This document shows, in pieces, positions 22,470 through 35,570 of a stretch of DNA of 64,000 bases. Position numbers and translations under genes: made by a program. Location of the stretch: positions 10,747 to 74,746 of the forward strand of contig BQKZ01000831.1 of the NCBI GenBank assembly GCA_036244855.1. Reading direction: 5' to 3'. Source of the stretch: Temnopleurus reevesii (lineage: Eukaryota; Echinodermata; Echinoidea; Temnopleuroida; Temnopleuridae). Under the pieces are notes generated by a model. The model was not told where the DNA came from and did no database searches. It saw nothing but the letters and a program-made list of their open reading frames with translations. Position 1 is the stretch's first letter. Every line of letters begins with the position of its first letter.

Positions 22470-25400
22470 ATGCTATATTTAGAGGATTATTTGGAGAGTA
22501 AGTACAATAATATCATGCGATCATCATTTGTATATCATGATTTATCTACATATTCGATGTATAGTTTGCAATATGTATAATAGTGAACTATTACTATTTT
22601 TGCGGGAATTTTGAATGTGTGTGAGTGTACGAGAATAAATACGTTGTGAAAACCGGTCAATCATTTGTACGCGTGAATCGCAGTTAGCGTACGTGTGAAT
22701 GGAGAAATTTTAGCAAGTATTTCCGGTCAGATCATAATGTGTGGCCTTTTCAGGCTTTGAATGCAACTTTTATTTTGCTATGCCTCCTCCACCGTAAAGC
22801 AGTACTTGAGACATTATGTTTTTGGGTTGCTGTCTATGAGTCCGTGCGTTGGTCTGTCACTCTGTGACTATCTTATCTAATCTATGCGTCCGTTTGTGTG
22901 TCCGTTTGAGTGTCCGTCTGAAACTTGTTAGCATGATAACTTCAGAACTAATTGATGAATATTTACAAAACCTGGCTCAAGTATGTATAAGCATATGAGA
23001 ACAAAGTAATAAGATTTTGGGTTCAAAGGTCAAGGTCACAGGGCTAAAAAACAATTAAACATCACCTCTAATTTGTCTAAAATGTTTGTTATTGCGTTAA
23101 CTTCAGAACCAGTGAACCAAAGTTTTCCAAATCTAGCTCAGTTGTGTAGCATGGGAGGATAAACTGATTAGCATTTTTGGTTGGGGGAGCATATGTCACC
23201 AAAAACCTGGAAAAAAGTCACCCGAAAAATGCTTGTTACCATGATAAGTTCATTCAGAATATGTGACCCAATTTCTAGGTACGTGACAATCCCCACTTCA
23301 CCGCCGCTCCAATTGCGCACCGCGATCTTGTTTAGCTTTGTGTTGAAGTGTATTTGACATGCCTGTGTTGGATCGACAGTAGCAAAGCTATTTTTAGACC
23401 TNNNNNNNNNNNNNNNNNNNNNNNNNNNNNNNNNNNNNNNNNNNNNNNNNNNNNNNNNNNNNNNNNNNNNNNNNNNNNNNNNNNNNNNNNNNNNNNNNNN
23501 NNNNNNNNNNNNNNNNNNNNNNNNNNNNNNNNNNNNNNNNNNNNNNNNNNNNNNNNNNNNNNNNNNNNNNNNNNNNNNNNNNNNNNNNNNNNNNNNNNNN
23601 NNNNNNNNNNNNNNNNNNNNNNNNNNNNNNNNNNNNNNNNNNNNNNNNNNNNNNNNNNNNNNNNNNNNNNNNNNNNNNNNNNNNNNNNNNNNNNNNNNNN
23701 NNNNNNNNNNNNNNNNNNNNNNNNNNNNNNNNNNNNNNNNNNNNNNNNNNNNNNNNNNNNNNNNNNNNNNNNNNNNNNNNNNNNNNNNNNNNNNNNNNNN
23801 NNNNNNNNNNNNNNNNNNNNNNNNNNNNNNNNNNNNNNNNNNNNNNNNNNNNNNNNNNNNNNNNNNNNNNNNNNNNNNNNNNNNNNNNNNNNNNNNNNNN
23901 NNNNNNNNNNNNNNNNNNNNNNNNNNNNNNNNNNNNNNNNNNNNNNNNNNNNNNNNNNNNNNNNNNNNNNNNNNNNNNNNNNNNNNNNNNNNNNNNNNNN
24001 NNNNNNNNNNNNNNNNNNNNNNNNNNNNNNNNNNNNNNNNNNNNNNNNNNNNNNNNNNNNNNNNNNNNNNNNNNNNNNNNNNNNNNNNNNNNNNNNNNNN
24101 NNNNNNNNNNNNNNNNNNNNNNNNNNNNNNNNNNNNNNNNNNNNNNNNNNNNNNNNNNNNNNNNNNNNNNNNNNNNNNNNNNNNNNNNNNNNNNNNNNNN
24201 NNNNNNCCCCCCCCCCCCCCCTTCCCGCCTTCATATTATTCTTATGTTATTTTTTTAATATTGTTCTTCTTCATGTATTTATTTCATTCTGAATGCTTAT
24301 GAAGTTAGCTACAGTACCAGGATTTTTTTCAATTGGATTTTAACTTGTAACTCCCCACCACCCCGTCCCTGTTTTTTCTTGTTATTTTCTCAGCTTATTC
24401 ACAGTGGAAGTAGGCCTAGATGAAGTTTTTACAAGTAAAGCTGGAAGCATACATTTAATTTTTATTATTTTGATAAAAAGAGTCTTATGAGATTTGGATT
24501 TTTGCTTTAATCAAAAACAAAGAAAGTCAAAGTTATTTAAATATTTCTCCCGTTGGACAATGGAGTAGTCTAAATAAAAGGTGTTTGAATTTAAGTCTGA
24601 TTGATTTCATTTTCAATTATTTTCTTTCAGATATGGAACAATAAAAGATCATGCCTCCACCAAAAAAAAAAAAAACAGCAGAGAATAGTACCCCAAACAC
24701 CCAGGCAAGAGGTCTATATACTTGGAAAGCAATTTTACAGAGTAACCAGATAATCCAGAGGATTTGAAAAAGGCACATGTGCAACACATTTTCGTTAAAA
24801 ATGAAAAGAGCCGAGCTAAGACTATGAAGATCGTGATGGAGCGGCACAGACAATCATGATAGATATCAGGAATTTATGCATAGATAACTATTAGCGTCTT
24901 AATCACTTATCAAATATCCAATTAAGCTGCTTTCTTTTAAAGTAATTCTTTCAGCATTCTCAACAAGTGTAAAGGAAAAAAAATAATTAAAATCATTTAC
25001 CTTTATTAACCAATTCATTTCAATCAACCGTTAATAAAGTATTTTCAATTCCCAACCTCCCAACCTTGATGCATAACCTGTAAAGGAAACATTGAATATA
25101 TACAATCCATTACACCTGTATACAAGGAGAGCACCAAGCTTTGATGGCAAAACAGAGCATCGCACCCGTTACCTGTTGTTATGCAAATAAGTTAGCTCGG
25201 CTAACAAAGAAAATGTATATGTTTTTCCTTTTTTCAATGAATTTCTTTTGTATTTTATTGTTTTTTTTAACTTTGGTTTTTGTTGTCTTTAAGGCTGAAA
25301 CTGTCTACAGACATGATTTAAAGCACAATGATGCTAAAATGAATTGATTTCAGCCATTATAATTTAAAAAGATTAATTTTAGATGATACTTTAGTGAAAA

Positions 25401-28400
25401 CACATTTTACATTGACTTTGTACACGAAATCATGCTTTTGAGCAATTGTGGGGTTGACGAATTGTTTTCAAATGGGAGTGGCGTAAAAACGGTTGGCGCA
25501 GGCACAACAAATTTGGTCTCAAAAGTTGCGCGATACTTGAAAATGGAAAGTCATAAAATAATGTGATAATAAATTTTTGTATTATTGAGATATCATGCGA
25601 AACATCAAGTAGTGGCAAAATACGGTCACAAAATGGTCACACAGCCCTCCATTGAGTTGTGTAGTTAAGGAGGGCGAAAATCTGGAGATTTCGTAAACAT
25701 TAAATAGCCATAATTATGCCAATCCTTTGTCAAAATTAATGATCTTGGTGTTATTTTACATGTATTTTTCATGCTCTTTCATTTGGTATACCTTTCAAGA
25801 TGAATGAATGGATTTTATTTTTTTGTTCACGTACCAACAATTTCTACTGAACCTATCTAAGTTATATGTAAAGGCATCCTCCTCTGCGCCGGGTTGCTCA
25901 TTTGTGCCTCATTAGTCATTGACATGCGTGATGTAACTTGCACGCTCGGTGAAATTAAGACTTTTTCATGAAAATCACCAACTGCGTGTAAATGAATGGG
26001 ATGCAGAGAAGGGGGCCAAATATTTTGAACTGTATAAATGAGAGGGTGTTTATTTCATCTAAAATGACGTTCCTGGTAAGATTTTTAAAGATATTTCTCC
26101 CAAATGCTCTTGAGGATATTTGTGATATAATCAGACTAATATTGAATAGAATATTCATTGACTTCATGCTTTTTTTCGAGCTGAAACTTAAGGTGTGCAT
26201 ATGTTAGACCTCCCATCATATTTATAGAAAAGCATGGGAGAATGAACTGCTTAAAGAGTTACTCCACGCCAAAAATAATTTGTTTTGATTAAAAGCGCAA
26301 AAATTAGACGAACATTTAAAAAAAAGTTAGAGTGAAATCGGACAATGAATAAAGAAGTTGCGAATTTTTGAAGAATGTTTAAAAATAATTCAAACAGTTA
26401 TATTTTTAGCAAATTGGCAACTTTGGATCACGTGACATGAAATTGTAATGACGTAGGTTCGTCACTTCTCTACAATTATCTTATTATATATCATTGCCTT
26501 TTAATCCCTTATAATTCTATCTTTAGAGCAAATCACCATTTTTTTGGATGAATAGTAGACATGATCATGGAATGTAAAGCTTCAAAATATGTTTTGAATG
26601 AAATATGAAATTATAAATTACAATACAATACAAAAAGTTCTTATATAGCGCTTTTTCAAAATATATGGTGCAAAGCGCTTAGAACAAATTACAATTATAG
26701 AAGATAACATACACAATTAACATAAACATATGCCAAGGAAGGAACAAAGAATAATGGATGATAACAAATGGTGGCAAGCGGGGATTACACAAACAGGTGA
26801 GTTTTGAGATAATTTTTGAAAGATGGTAGTGAATTAGCAGTTTTTACAAAGTTTGGTAGATCATTCCAAGATTTTGGAGCAGTCGCAATGAATGCCCGCT
26901 TGCCAGCGTTTGTTCGACACCTTGGGATATTTAGAACAGTGCGATTATTAGATCTGAGGTTATAGCTAGACTGACGAACATGAACAAGATTTGTGAGATA
27001 AGATGGAGATTGTCCGTTTAATGACTTATAAACAAGGGTAGATGAATAAATAGGATTTTAATAAATAATCAATAATAAGAAGATCTATTCATAGAATGAA
27101 TTACTTTATAATTAACAGAATTTAAACATTTTCAACACTACATGTACCTCAATTACGTATCTAGTTTCAACGATTTCAATTGTGCTATCAATTGATTGTA
27201 TAAATATGAAAATTAATATTTCAACAATTATTTTCTTTTAGATCATATTGTTTTTCTACGATTTCTTATGTTTGTTATTGTTTTTCAAATTCTAATTTCT
27301 TCTATTATTGTATTATTTTTGTCATTGTAAATCCAAAGTGAAAAAAATATTACTTTACCAAAATTTACAATGGTAACCATACGTTTGCTGTCGTGAAAGC
27401 GTTATTACAAAACAAAATACATATTTCTTATTGAATTTATTGTTTATCAAATTCTTATTCATTTATATAATATATTGTTATCTCTTCTTTATGAACAATG
27501 TTTTAGAAGTTATAATTACGAAATCAACTAGAGGAATCCGTCGAGAAAAGGAATTTTTTTGTGTCCAACGGCTTTAAAACAGAGCATAAAAAGCAAAAAG
27601 ATATAATACACTTGTTCTAGAGAAGTGATGAACATATGTCATCATTACGTCATGTCACGTGACCCAAAGTTGCCAATTTGCTAGAAATATAACTATTTTC
27701 AAAATCTTTAGATACTTTTCAAATATTCATAACTACCTTATTTGTTGTCCGTTTTCGCTCAAACTTTTTTTGATCTCTTTGTCTGATTTTTGCGCTTTCA
27801 ATCAAAGCAAGAAATTTTTGGCGTGGAGTCCTTTAAATTTTGGATTCAAAGCGTCAAAGGTCGAAGGTTGTGGTCACAGCCAATAATGCATGTAAACTAT
27901 AGAAATCACCCAAAATGTTTGTGAATTCTGATCCTGCATTCTTGCATTTCTGATCATGCTGGTTGACAAAAATGAAATAAGAAACTTAAAACAAAAATGT
28001 AAGTCTTGCATTGACTATGGATCTATTTACAGGTAATTTATAGTGCTGTGTAGTAGATCCAATGGTAGCTTGGATATACATGTACGTTACATTTGTTGTC
28101 AAATGCAGAAAGATGTATTTTCATTTCTTTTAATTGTTTGGTTTGGCAAAAATGCAAGAATGAGAGGAGTGTATATTTCATTGAAAATGAAATTTTTTGG
28201 TCAAGTATTTGGTAAGATTTTGCATAGATATTTGTAAAGTATTTGTGATGGAATTGAATAGATCACATTGACTTTATGCTTTTTAATGCTGAAACTTCAA
28301 GCGCACGAATCTACATGTAGACATTCCATCATGTACATTTTGTATCGTGTTTATCAATTAATTGTTCCTGAAAGACCTGTTGCGTACTTCTTGTAAGTTC

Positions 28401-30235
28401 AATAGACATGAACAATAGACAAATCCAGTAATATTTCTTTAGAATTGAGATCATATCATTTTTATTATGTGATTAATATTGAATAAAAATTCTGAATTTA
28501 TTATCTAATGCATGTCCAAAATAATACTTTTTCTTCCAAAATTCAAAGTTTGTATTGTTGAACCTTAGAAGAGTGATATTAAAATACTATTCTCTACATG
28601 CTGGAATAAGAAAACGTTTGTTTCATGTAAATTTATTTAAATTCTGAGGAAGCAGGTCTTATTTTGAACCCCCATCAGAAGATGAACTTTTGAACAAAAG
28701 TTGTGCCTATTCATAATAGAAATCGATAGCAACAAAATAAATAATGAATAAAAGAAAAAAGATGTTGATTGATGTATTAATCTACTGTACTGATGTCCTT
28801 GGAGAAAACCATACATGTATTTGTTTCGCTTTCCACTTGTCTGGTGATAGCAGGATGACAAAAGTCTCCTTTTTTATGTTTGCTCATAAGTAATCATCTG
28901 AGGAAGTGAGCTGGTGGTATTTCTTTATCTGAGCTGTGCCTATCAATTCTCATATTACTGATATTGATCTTAAACCTTGGTGGATCTAGAATCGAATCAT
29001 CAACCAGTAGGAAAATGATGGTAACAAATGATGGGCAACAAATTGAAAGGGAATCCAGGCATTTTCAGGAGTCTTTCTTTGATATATTGCTACAATGTAG
29101 CTCTCGTTTGAGAATGCACTTGAACTGACACACAGATCAGGATATTTCTTTAAAGCAATACAAAGAGAGATATAATGAATAAAGTAAAGTCTACATTGCA
29201 TGCCATTTTTAAATCAATATTGATTGATGAGATGGAGATTAAATGGTTGTTTGAGAAGCCGCTTGTTCTCATATATATTAAATTATTTTTTTATTTTTTA
29301 TATTGTATTTATAGTGATTGAGCAGCTACCCATCGAGTTGAAAGAGAGATTTACTGAAATGAGAGAGATGGATCTTCAAATTGAAAGTAAGTAGAGAAAA
29401 TTAAAAAAAAATTGATTGATGCAAAGACAGAAGAAATTGTCCCCAGTAACCCATTTGGATTACACATGCCAGTGCTGTGTGATAATGATAATGCTATTTA
29501 TAAAGCGCCAAATTATTAGATCAATATGTTCCCTTTTTAAGAATCATTATTTCTAAATAACTTGTTACTGTATATCATGTTTTTTTTTAATGTTTATTGA
29601 GTTTGAAGTTCCAATTTTCAGTTATTTTGTTCTTCAAATGCCATGTGTTTTTCTTCAATTAATGGTAAATTATTAAATTATCATTAGTGTTGAATCAATA
29701 GATTATTAAGACACAAATTGCATCATTTTTAATTTTTTATTTAACTTACCATGAATTTCATGCTTTTTATTTACAGATTCTGTAGATACAATAGAAGAAA
29801 AGGTTAAGAAGTTTTTTGAGGCTGCCAAAAAGTTAAAAACTGAATCAAAACAGCAACAGTATGATTCATTACGGAAGGTGAGTTTGAACAAATGTTACTA
29901 TGGACTCACTCTTGAGCAGTAGTTCATTTGACACTTTTTAATTATTATTATTATTATTTTTATTGCATATTTCATGAATGATGCAGATACTGTAAAATGA
30001 AGAAGTGGATTAGACCTCTTTTAAACCATTTACAAGACGTGCAATAAGTTTTATTGATGGAATAATGCTAGTAATTTATTGTTGTTTTGGTTCTCCTGAT
30101 GATATTACGACAACTATTTTCATGATGCCAACTATACCATAATCAATACAATAATATTCATGCCAAAGGAGACTCAAATTTTACTGTCATTAGATAAAGG
30201 GATATCATTGAATATATCCAAAGATGATGATAACA

Positions 30236-30275
<40 letters not shown>

Positions 30276-33200
30276 CGATGATAATGCTGATGCTGATAAT
30301 ATGTTGGGGATGAGTATGATAATTAGGTTGATGGTGAAGATCATTGTTGATGTTAGTAAGGAAGCTATTAGTTTATAAATGTTTGGAATATTTCTCTTTG
30401 CAGGATTATTATAAACTCTTAGACAGTGCAGATGAAAAAGTTCAAATTGCAAATCAAGTATATGACACAGTAAGTGAATTATCAAATGAAATGTCCTTGA
30501 TTAGTAAAGTTGTCTCCAAAGTCTAACTGCTTTCACTAGAAATATGCAAATAAATGCCTGCATATAGAATAAGTGAAGAGAAGTAGAAATTATAGAAAAG
30601 CAAGAAGAAGAACAACAAAAACCTGAGTAACCACCTCTCTGTAGCTAAAAATGAATATTGAGAAGAGAATGATGTGCTCATTTATGATGGGAAACATGAA
30701 CTTACTTATGCTTATTATTTTTTAAATCAGATGTTATCACTTATCACAATTTGTAATTGAATCGTACAGATCTGTTTTGCTTGTCAATTGATTGGACAAC
30801 TACATTATTATGCAGATATCATGTTCTGAAGTTCTGATTGATCTTAAGATTATTTAATATAATCTACATGTTCAATTTAAATATAAGGTTTTAATTTTGG
30901 AAAATAACAGTGGCATGAAAATTATCTTGATTTTAATGTAATTTTTTTTTTTGTTTGACTTACAGGTTGAAAGATATTTACGAAAGCTTGACCAAGAAGT
31001 TAGTAGATTTAAAATGGAATTAGAAGCAGATCATGCGGGTATTACAGAAGTTCTTGAAAGAAGTGAGTAAAATCAATGAATTACAATCATTAACTGAATG
31101 TTTTATGATCATTTTGTAATATATATTAATGCTTGTTTGCAGCATCAAAGGATCTCAGATAAGTTTCTATGTCATAATTTGTTTTCATTAAGTGCCCAGA
31201 TGTGGCATGCCGACTGAATATAGAACTGTAGAAATTATACCACAAGTATATCATATTCTTTTTACCAGTTAGTGTAATCAAATTATTTAGTACTTTCCAT
31301 TTGCAGTTAGCATTAATGAATGTAAAGACAGTGGAGGAGTTGCAATATAAATTTAAAAGTGCAGGTGCTGGGTATGACCTAAAATTTGATTGTATGTTGC
31401 AGACATAATTAATATTGAAGAAAAAGTAGAAATTCTTTTCCTATTTTAATCCCCCATGAGTATTTCCTATTTCTTCCAAATGCTGAATAAATAATGAATA
31501 GATAAATAATCAAATCCAGATTCGTTTGAATGTCTTCTTCTTTGATGAAGGCTCCTGTATTTTTATTCTTTCTTAATGATTTATCATTTTTTTTAATAAT
31601 CTATTTGTGACGTTTTTGTTATTTCCTTTGTTAACAGGATCTTTAGAATTAGATAGTTCACAGCAAATGAAATCAGGGTCAGCAAAATCAGACAGTAAGT
31701 GAAAAATTGCCTTATTAATTCTACAATAATATTTTGTTTGTTGCAGACTAAGAAAAAAACCCTGTAAAATAGCAAATAACGTGAAGGAATCTTTTGCTAG
31801 TTTATGGGAAAAAATCCCTGCATCACCTCTATATTACTCTCTAATCAAGTAATGCTATGCTTTCATCGTAATGAAACTTAATTATACTATACAACAAGAG
31901 TAGTGTATGAAATACTCTGCTCTTGATTCGTACTGCTATAGTCATACTTTGGGAAAACCATTTCATATTTAATGACTTTTTCAATGTACAGGTAATCTTT
32001 TGGCAAGGAAATGCTCAGTTTTAGAAGGTGTTTGACTAATGTTAAATAAGTAAGGAAAGGGATTAGTAAGAGCATTTGATACGAGTTCTTTCATAAATAC
32101 TTGCCTAATTATTGTACTTTCTTTTGAATCTTCTGAAACAGAGAGAAAAGTCTTACATGACAACCATGTCGACAAACGGGTAAATGCAGACAAGATCCTC
32201 TCAACATTAGCTACCAATGCAGTCCAAGAAATCTCACCATCCAGGAGTACCAATCTAAGTTCCAATAGCAATTCACTAGTGAATTCCAGAGATAGCTCAG
32301 GCAATCCTCAACCGTCCTTACCGTACAGTCTTGACAATGTTGGTTCAAGTAGTGCTATAGCAATGGCTGCAGCTCAAGCTGTCTCTAATACATTACAAGT
32401 AAGTATGAACCATCTATTATTTTAATTGAGAGTAACCAGTCATTCACAGTGTATAGAAAGTTTGTAAAATTAGACAGGTATTATATCTATACCCCATCTG
32501 AAAGTGGTGCATAGGCATTACATTTTTAGATTGTCCAGCTGTATCTTCTACCCAAACTATCTTTGGTTGATTATATATTGCATTTAACAATGAGAACACT
32601 TTTGTTCGAACTAGTTAAAAGTCATAAAGACATTGAAATGTATTGCTTTTATCAGCATAAAAAATTAAGTGCGATTGAAAATATTTTCACCAAACTTTGG
32701 ATCAAGGTAACAGAACGCAGTGAAATAACATTTGTAAATAAGACTTGTATGTACACAACCGGATTTGATTGAATGAATGTGCATCCACCAAATTTAGACT
32801 GTGTTTAAGCAAAGCAAGATTGGTGTACGAAATTGCGACCAATATGAGTATGCATCTCTGATTAGGCACAATGGGGCAGACATTTTGAAATTTTGATATA
32901 AGAAAAGGACAGGAAATGCATCTTCACCATATTTTCATTCTTGTTATTTTTGCTCATTCAAAAATACATATTTGAGAAATAGATGAAAAATAATACCTTT
33001 AGAGTTACCCGTAGATTGAATTTTAATTTCACTTGATGTCACTCTTTACCAAATCCCTCTTCACAACATAACTTATTACCATTTTGATATTATCAGATGC
33101 AACAAGGAAGGAGAACAGCCAGTCTAAAGGCCAGCTATGAGGCGATTAAGAAGTCTGGTGGTTACTCAGGGCTGGGAACGCTTGGACGGGACTTCACGTA

Positions 33201-35570
33201 CGGGAATACATCATCAGAGGGTGTCCCATCATCTTCATCATCTAGCAATAAATCTAGTCGCCATAGGAATAAAAAGTAAATATGCAGATCTCATCTTTTA
33301 AGATGATTGTTTTGTACAGTATATCTCTTTAGGACTGACAATATTATGTCTATATAAAATATATGAATATCTGATTTTAAATTAAAAAAATAATACTATT
33401 GGGGGCATATAAGGGGTTGAAAAGGGCAATATTTCAAATGCATTTTGGCTGATACTTGAAAATATTTGATGTCCTCTCATGGTTTGAGCAGTTTACATTT
33501 AGTCATGGAGATCTAGAATTATTTGAGAATTTGCTAAAAAAGCTGATTTTTTTTAAAAATTGTTAAATGTCTGGCTATTGGATTTGTTTGGTTTGGTAGC
33601 TTAATCAGCAAACTTTGATAACATCTTGCATGGCAGCTGAACTTAAAGAAATTCATTTTTTCCTGTAAAGTCCTTAAACATTACTATCAAAACTGTATTA
33701 CAATCAAAATTATATTTTAAGGCCTCGGGTTGCCAAAAAGGAATTGAAAGAGCTGCTCACACTTACCAATATTTCAACGAAAATTTTGCTGATTGATATA
33801 CAAATATTGTAATATCTTTTTCCACCCTTTTTTACCACAGGAGGAAAAAGGGTAACAGCAACATAGAATTGTGAGTATCGCTGTATTAATATAAAATAAT
33901 TCTAAACAAATGTTGTTAGGTTGAAAGTACTTAATGCGCCTTTGGTTATGAATATGAAGGATGAGAATTATTTTCAAATTAGAGACTATGGAACATCTTA
34001 GAGTTACATAACAAATGTTGTTGTTTCTCTATAAAGATTGACATACACAAAACCTGTGATGTAAACTGCGAGATTACTTTATCTTTTTTGTGTTATCTAA
34101 TTTGCTCATTAATAATTATGTGCAATTACCATGCCGATTCAATCAATCACTATTATGAAGCTCTAAACATGCTCATTTTGGTTAAGGTATTCTTCCTAAT
34201 ATTCCAAAAAAATCCCTTACGAAATGAAAAAATTGGTATCAAAATCAATTTCTTATGTTGTTGATTCTTTTTTAAATTCCTATGTATTTCTTTGTTCTTT
34301 GTATTTGTATTTCTTTTTTCAAGAAAAATTGTTGATGACAGAACTTATAGTAGAAGAAAATTATAGAATTGCGTCATTTCGCATTTTTTTATCCCATGTA
34401 ATTCCGAAACTGTGTACCTGGTCATTATAGAATGATCTCAAAAGTTGCGCTAGACGTGAAAAAAAACCAACGAAAGTCAAATTTACATTTACGCAAGAAT
34501 ACAAATGTTGAATGCCCCCCCCCCCCCCCCAGCCGAGGTAGGGTTAGTCTGTTCCTGAAGTCTATATTACTGTTGCAGTACAAATACATCCATTCGTGTA
34601 ATTGAATCTTTCATAATCTGTAAAATTACTTACACTGACATTAGGATAAGTCTGATTTCCATCCTAATGATTTCTGATCTCTAGGCACAAGAGCTCATCT
34701 AGTTCATCGAGTCAACAACAACAGCAGATACCCCAGCCACAACAGCAGCAGCTAGGTGTGGAGTTAACCCCACTAATAGAACCCTTACCTGAACAACCTG
34801 CTGAAGATACCACACAGACCTATGACTGGACGTTTGATCCTAATGAACCTAGGTACTGTCTGTGTAACCAGGTCTCCTATGGAGAAATGGTGGGATGCGA
34901 CAACCCCAAGGTGAGTGGTCTTTTTTTCCATGTTATTATCCATAATTCCCTAAGGTATAGGTAGAACAAGTAAAATTATGCCCATCTCCACCCAATTCAA
35001 ACCTTGTACGACCACAACATTTTGTACAACCTAGGAGAGGTAAATAACCTGTGTTTTATTTGGTCAACTAATGAAAGTACAGAGGCAAGCCTTAGATCTT
35101 GGTTGTCATTTTTTTTCTTTAAAATTATGCTTCAGTGATTACTGTTTCATATAGTTACGATGGTTAATTTGATGAAAATTTTGTATGTTTCAATATGCCA
35201 ACAAGTATCAATTTACAAATTAAAATATTTCGCATGATTTTAGTTACTACTGTAGCATTATAGATCTTGTCAACGACTTATAAAATGATTTACAAGACCT
35301 AATGAGAAAATTGGAAAGGTTGTGACTTTAAAGTATGTATTCTGATATGCTAAATGCTGTCCATCATCATTACAAATAAGATATTTATTAATGCTTCATT
35401 TTTTCCCTTCTTTCTAGTGTCCAATAGAATGGTTCCATTACGGCTGCGTAGGGATCACCAATCCTCCGAAGGGAAAGTGGTTCTGTCCGCAATGTGCATC
35501 TGCCATGAAGCGGAGGGAGAAGAAGGACACTCCTTCATCATCGTCGTCATCCTCTCACAAGCAGAAATGA
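22470..35570 (+). CDS. ING3: inhibitor of growth protein 3 (ING3), complete
   Basis: Eleven coding exons: 22470-22497, 29315-29386, 29777-29877, 30404-30469, 30966-31062, 31638-31694, 32142-32398, 33097-33275, 33841-33870, 34685-34910, 35418-35570. They total 1266 nt and 421 residues (human 418). All borders are GT/AG with agreeing phase. The start MLYLEDYLE followed by MIEQLP is the ING3 signature. Residues 1-105 form the helical ING domain, with [16 protein letters not shown] at its end. A Ser/Asn-rich linker follows ([21 protein letters not shown]), then a basic patch RHRNKKRKK and a Ser/Gln tract. The PHD finger is at 352-400 with ligands C354, C356, C367, C372, H378, C381, C394, C397; this finger class reads H3K4me3. 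ING3 is a subunit of the NuA4/TIP60 acetyltransferase complex. The tail is Ser-rich and longer than the vertebrate one. AATAAA at 36676-36681 is a possible poly(A) signal. Intron 1 (6.8 kb) is full of transposons. Confidence 0.97.
22780..23276 (+). mobile_element. Helentron-like element, 5' part (copy C, diverged)
   Basis: Starts ATGCCTCCTCCACCGTAAAG, a diverged form of the copy A end, followed by core-unit remnants (GGCTCAAGTATGTATAAG, GGTCACAGGG). No 3' end is seen here. Remnants of the same core flank the TTAA element at 26255-27832. Confidence 0.65.
23402..24206. other. assembly gap (N run) in ING3 intron 1
   Basis: 805 N bases; the right edge is a poly-C run. Confidence 0.99.
24652..24861 (+). 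pseudogene. lysine-rich coding relic in ING3 intron 1
   Basis: Reads [18 protein letters not shown] from ATG at 24652, preceded by TTTCTTTCAG. After about 30 codons a one-base shift is needed to continue into [16 protein letters not shown] and then [15 protein letters not shown] before TGA. Composition is protein-like, but I do not recognise it. A frameshifted transposon or processed-gene relic is the simplest reading; an alternative exon is less likely. Confidence 0.35.
24862..26254. other. ING3 intron 1, middle part
   Basis: AT-rich; no exon found. 26030-26220 is a direct repeat of 28150-28335 (shared AATGAGAGG, GGTAAGATTTT, ATTTGTGAT, ATTGACTT.ATGCTTTTT). The stretch just before 26251 (AAGCATGGGAGAATGAACTG) is a Helentron core-unit remnant. 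Confidence 0.5.
26255..27832. mobile_element. TTAA foldback element inserted in a Helentron core unit
   Basis: Flanked by TTAA at 26251-26254 and 27833-27836. The left end AGAGTTACTCCACGCCAAAA and right end GGCGTGGAGTCCT are inverse. The inverted arms extend about 220 bp (shared GCGCAAAAATTAGAC, AAAGTTGCCAATTTGCTAG, GTGACATGA types). Left of the target is the first half of a 155-bp core unit (AAGCATGGGAGAATGAACTG), right of it the second half (ATTTTGGATTCAAAGCGTC). No transposase. A piggyBac or Kolobok relation is inferred from TTAA. Confidence 0.75.
26615..27060. repeat. dispersed repeat with TATATAGCGC end inside the TTAA element
   Basis: Begins with an ACAAT repeat, then TTCTTATATAGCGCTTTTTC and AAAGCGCTTAG. 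The same TA(T/C)A.AGCGC end motif after an AT-rich tract occurs near 29495, 39890 and 45715, so a common SINE-type 3' end is likely. No tRNA head is recognised in this copy. Confidence 0.5.
27837..27925 (+). repeat. Helentron core-unit remnant
   Basis: Reads TTTGGATTCAAAGCGTCAAA, then GGTCACAGCC, then AAATCACCCAAAATGTTTGT, the second half of the 155-bp core unit seen in copy A. Confidence 0.7.
30238..30274. repeat. (GAT)n microsatellite in ING3 intron 3
   Basis: About twelve GAT units with one GAC variant. The Asp-rich frame and its Ser-rich opposite are artefacts of this repeat. Confidence 0.9.

Noticed and set aside
30160..30485. Asp-rich plus frame and Ser-rich minus frame
   Set aside because: Both are translations of a GAT microsatellite in an ING3 intron.
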